The notes under the pieces are model-generated. The model saw only the letters and a list, made by a program, of their open reading frames with translations. It was not told where the DNA came from and did no database searches. Both the position numbers and the translations under genes were made by a program. A stretch of DNA of 41,003 nucleotides from Phenylobacterium sp. (lineage in GTDB: Bacteria > Pseudomonadota > Alphaproteobacteria > Caulobacterales > Caulobacteraceae): assembly GCF_016793225.1 (NCBI RefSeq), contig NZ_JAEUMN010000018.1:1-41003 (forward strand), written 5' to 3'. Shown piece after piece: positions 40,285 to 41,003 of this stretch. Every line of letters begins with the position of its first letter. Within the stretch, counting starts at the first letter, position 1.

Positions 40285-41003
40285 ATGGACCCCGTGCAGC
40301 GCGCCATCTGGTTCGTCGAAGGCCACCTCGGCGAGGAGATCACCCTCGACGACGTGGCGCAGGTGGCCGGCCTGTCGCGCCACCACATGGTCCGCGCCTT
40401 CGGCCAGGTCACCGGCCGGTCGGTGATGCGCTACGTCCGCGCGCGCCGGCTCACCGAGGCCGCCCGCGCGCTGGCGGCCGGGGCCCCGGACATCCTGTCG
40501 GTGGCGCTCGACGCCGGCTACGGCTCCCACGAGGCGTTCACCCGCGCCTTCCGCGACCAGTTCGGGGCCACCCCGGAGCAGGTCCGTGCGGCAGGCCGCA
40601 TCACCGACCTCGCGCTCGTGGAGCCCCTCACCTTGGAACAGATCATCGGCCTGGAACTCGCCCCGCCGCGCTTCGTCGACCGCGGCCCCCTGCTGTTCGC
40701 GGGCCTGCTGGAGCACTACCGCGACGGCGACATGTCGGGGATTCCGGGCCAGTGGCAGCGCTTCGCCCCCTGGCTCGGCGCCATTCCCGGCCAGGTCCCG
40801 CAGGCGACCTACGGGGTCGTCTTCAACGGCGACGACGACGGGGCCACGGACTACCTCGCGGCCGTGGAGGTAACCGACTTCTCCGACCTGCCGCCGGCCC
40901 TGTCGCGCCTGCGGGTCGGCGCCCGGCGCTACGCCGTCTGGAGCCACGCGGGCCACGTGTCCGAGATCCGCAGCGTCTGGGCGGCGATCTGGGGCGGCTG
41001 GGT
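40285..41003 (+). CDS. AraC-family regulator with GyrI-like effector domain (partial)
   Basis: It is open at the right edge; 239 full codons are visible. Residues 1-100 are an AraC DNA-binding domain at the N-terminus: two HTHs (ITLDDVAQVAGLSRHHMVRAF; ILSVALDAGYGSHEAFTRAFRDQFG). The following part (ALVEPLTLEQIIGLELAPPRF, LLFAGLLEHY, YGVVFNGDDDGATDYLAAVEV, RRYAVWSHAGH) fits a GyrI/SOUL-like ligand-binding domain, as in Rob and related regulators. TAGGAG lies just before the ATG. It is divergent from rsmI, 86 bp away. Targets unknown. Confidence 0.9.
   Translation, partial: MDPVQRAIWFVEGHLGEEITLDDVAQVAGLSRHHMVRAFGQVTGRSVMRYVRARRLTEAARALAAGAPDILSVALDAGYGSHEAFTRAFRDQFGATPEQVRAAGRITDLALVEPLTLEQIIGLELAPPRFVDRGPLLFAGLLEHYRDGDMSGIPGQWQRFAPWLGAIPGQVPQATYGVVFNGDDDGATDYLAAVEVTDFSDLPPALSRLRVGARRYAVWSHAGHVSEIRSVWAAIWGGW

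Overview
The window is a GC-rich (about 70% G+C by eye), densely packed stretch of an alphaproteobacterial chromosome. The gene content (ligase-associated exonuclease plus ATP-dependent ligase, an NDUFA9-like protein near uppP, rsmI-yraN-gshB-comM, a membrane-tailed LuxR-type regulator, EcfG-like promoter motifs) and the dispersed palindromes fit the Caulobacterales best, Phenylobacterium- or Caulobacter-like. The genus is inference. Apart from a possible cassette inside the LuxR-type gene, I see no prophage, insertion sequence, CRISPR array or rRNA operon.

Layout. 1-2363: end of a ligase-associated exonuclease, a small lipoprotein, a 61-residue protein behind a perfect GGAAC-N16-CGTT promoter, and an ATP-dependent DNA ligase. 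2380-5238: a palindrome doublet, then a minus-strand cassette of four overlapping genes (CmcI-type methyltransferase, second methyltransferase, glycosyltransferase, GmhB-like phosphatase), probably for surface-glycan modification. 5380-9925: threonine ammonia-lyase, an FKBP lipoprotein, acetylornithine deacetylase, a family 2 glycosyltransferase and rfbC. 10077-13026: queG, a GST and a zinc alcohol dehydrogenase. 13034-15372: two divergent citrate synthases, one carrying an N-terminal DNA-binding domain, separated by 80 bp that hold a perfect palindrome.

15459-18231: uppP, a sulfotransferase and an NDUFA9-like protein. 18277-20844: tRNA-Leu(CAG) with a good promoter, a cytochrome P450 divergent from a 59-residue rubredoxin, and an SDR with its terminator. 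20899-24500: YkvA, two nested palindromes, an EamA transporter, two exported proteins of unknown function and a quinone oxidoreductase. 24632-29308: rlmN, a VOC protein, a DUF350 protein with a membrane-anchored trypsin-like protein, and an AmpG-type transporter.

29461-35358 is the most unusual part. A soluble hybrid histidine kinase without a sensor domain faces a LuxR-type regulator with a C-terminal membrane helix. The middle of that regulator's frame appears to be occupied by a separate 112-codon gene in another frame, with its own strong ribosome binding site and an upstream operator-like repeat. Small proteins, an Ala/Gly-rich lipoprotein and a TpsB-type outer-membrane transporter follow. 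35383-41003 returns to housekeeping genes: comM, gshB, a SirB1-like protein, yraN, rsmI and the start of an AraC/GyrI-type regulator.

No gene-free stretch exceeds 300 bases. All calls rest on reading motifs by eye; no database search was possible.
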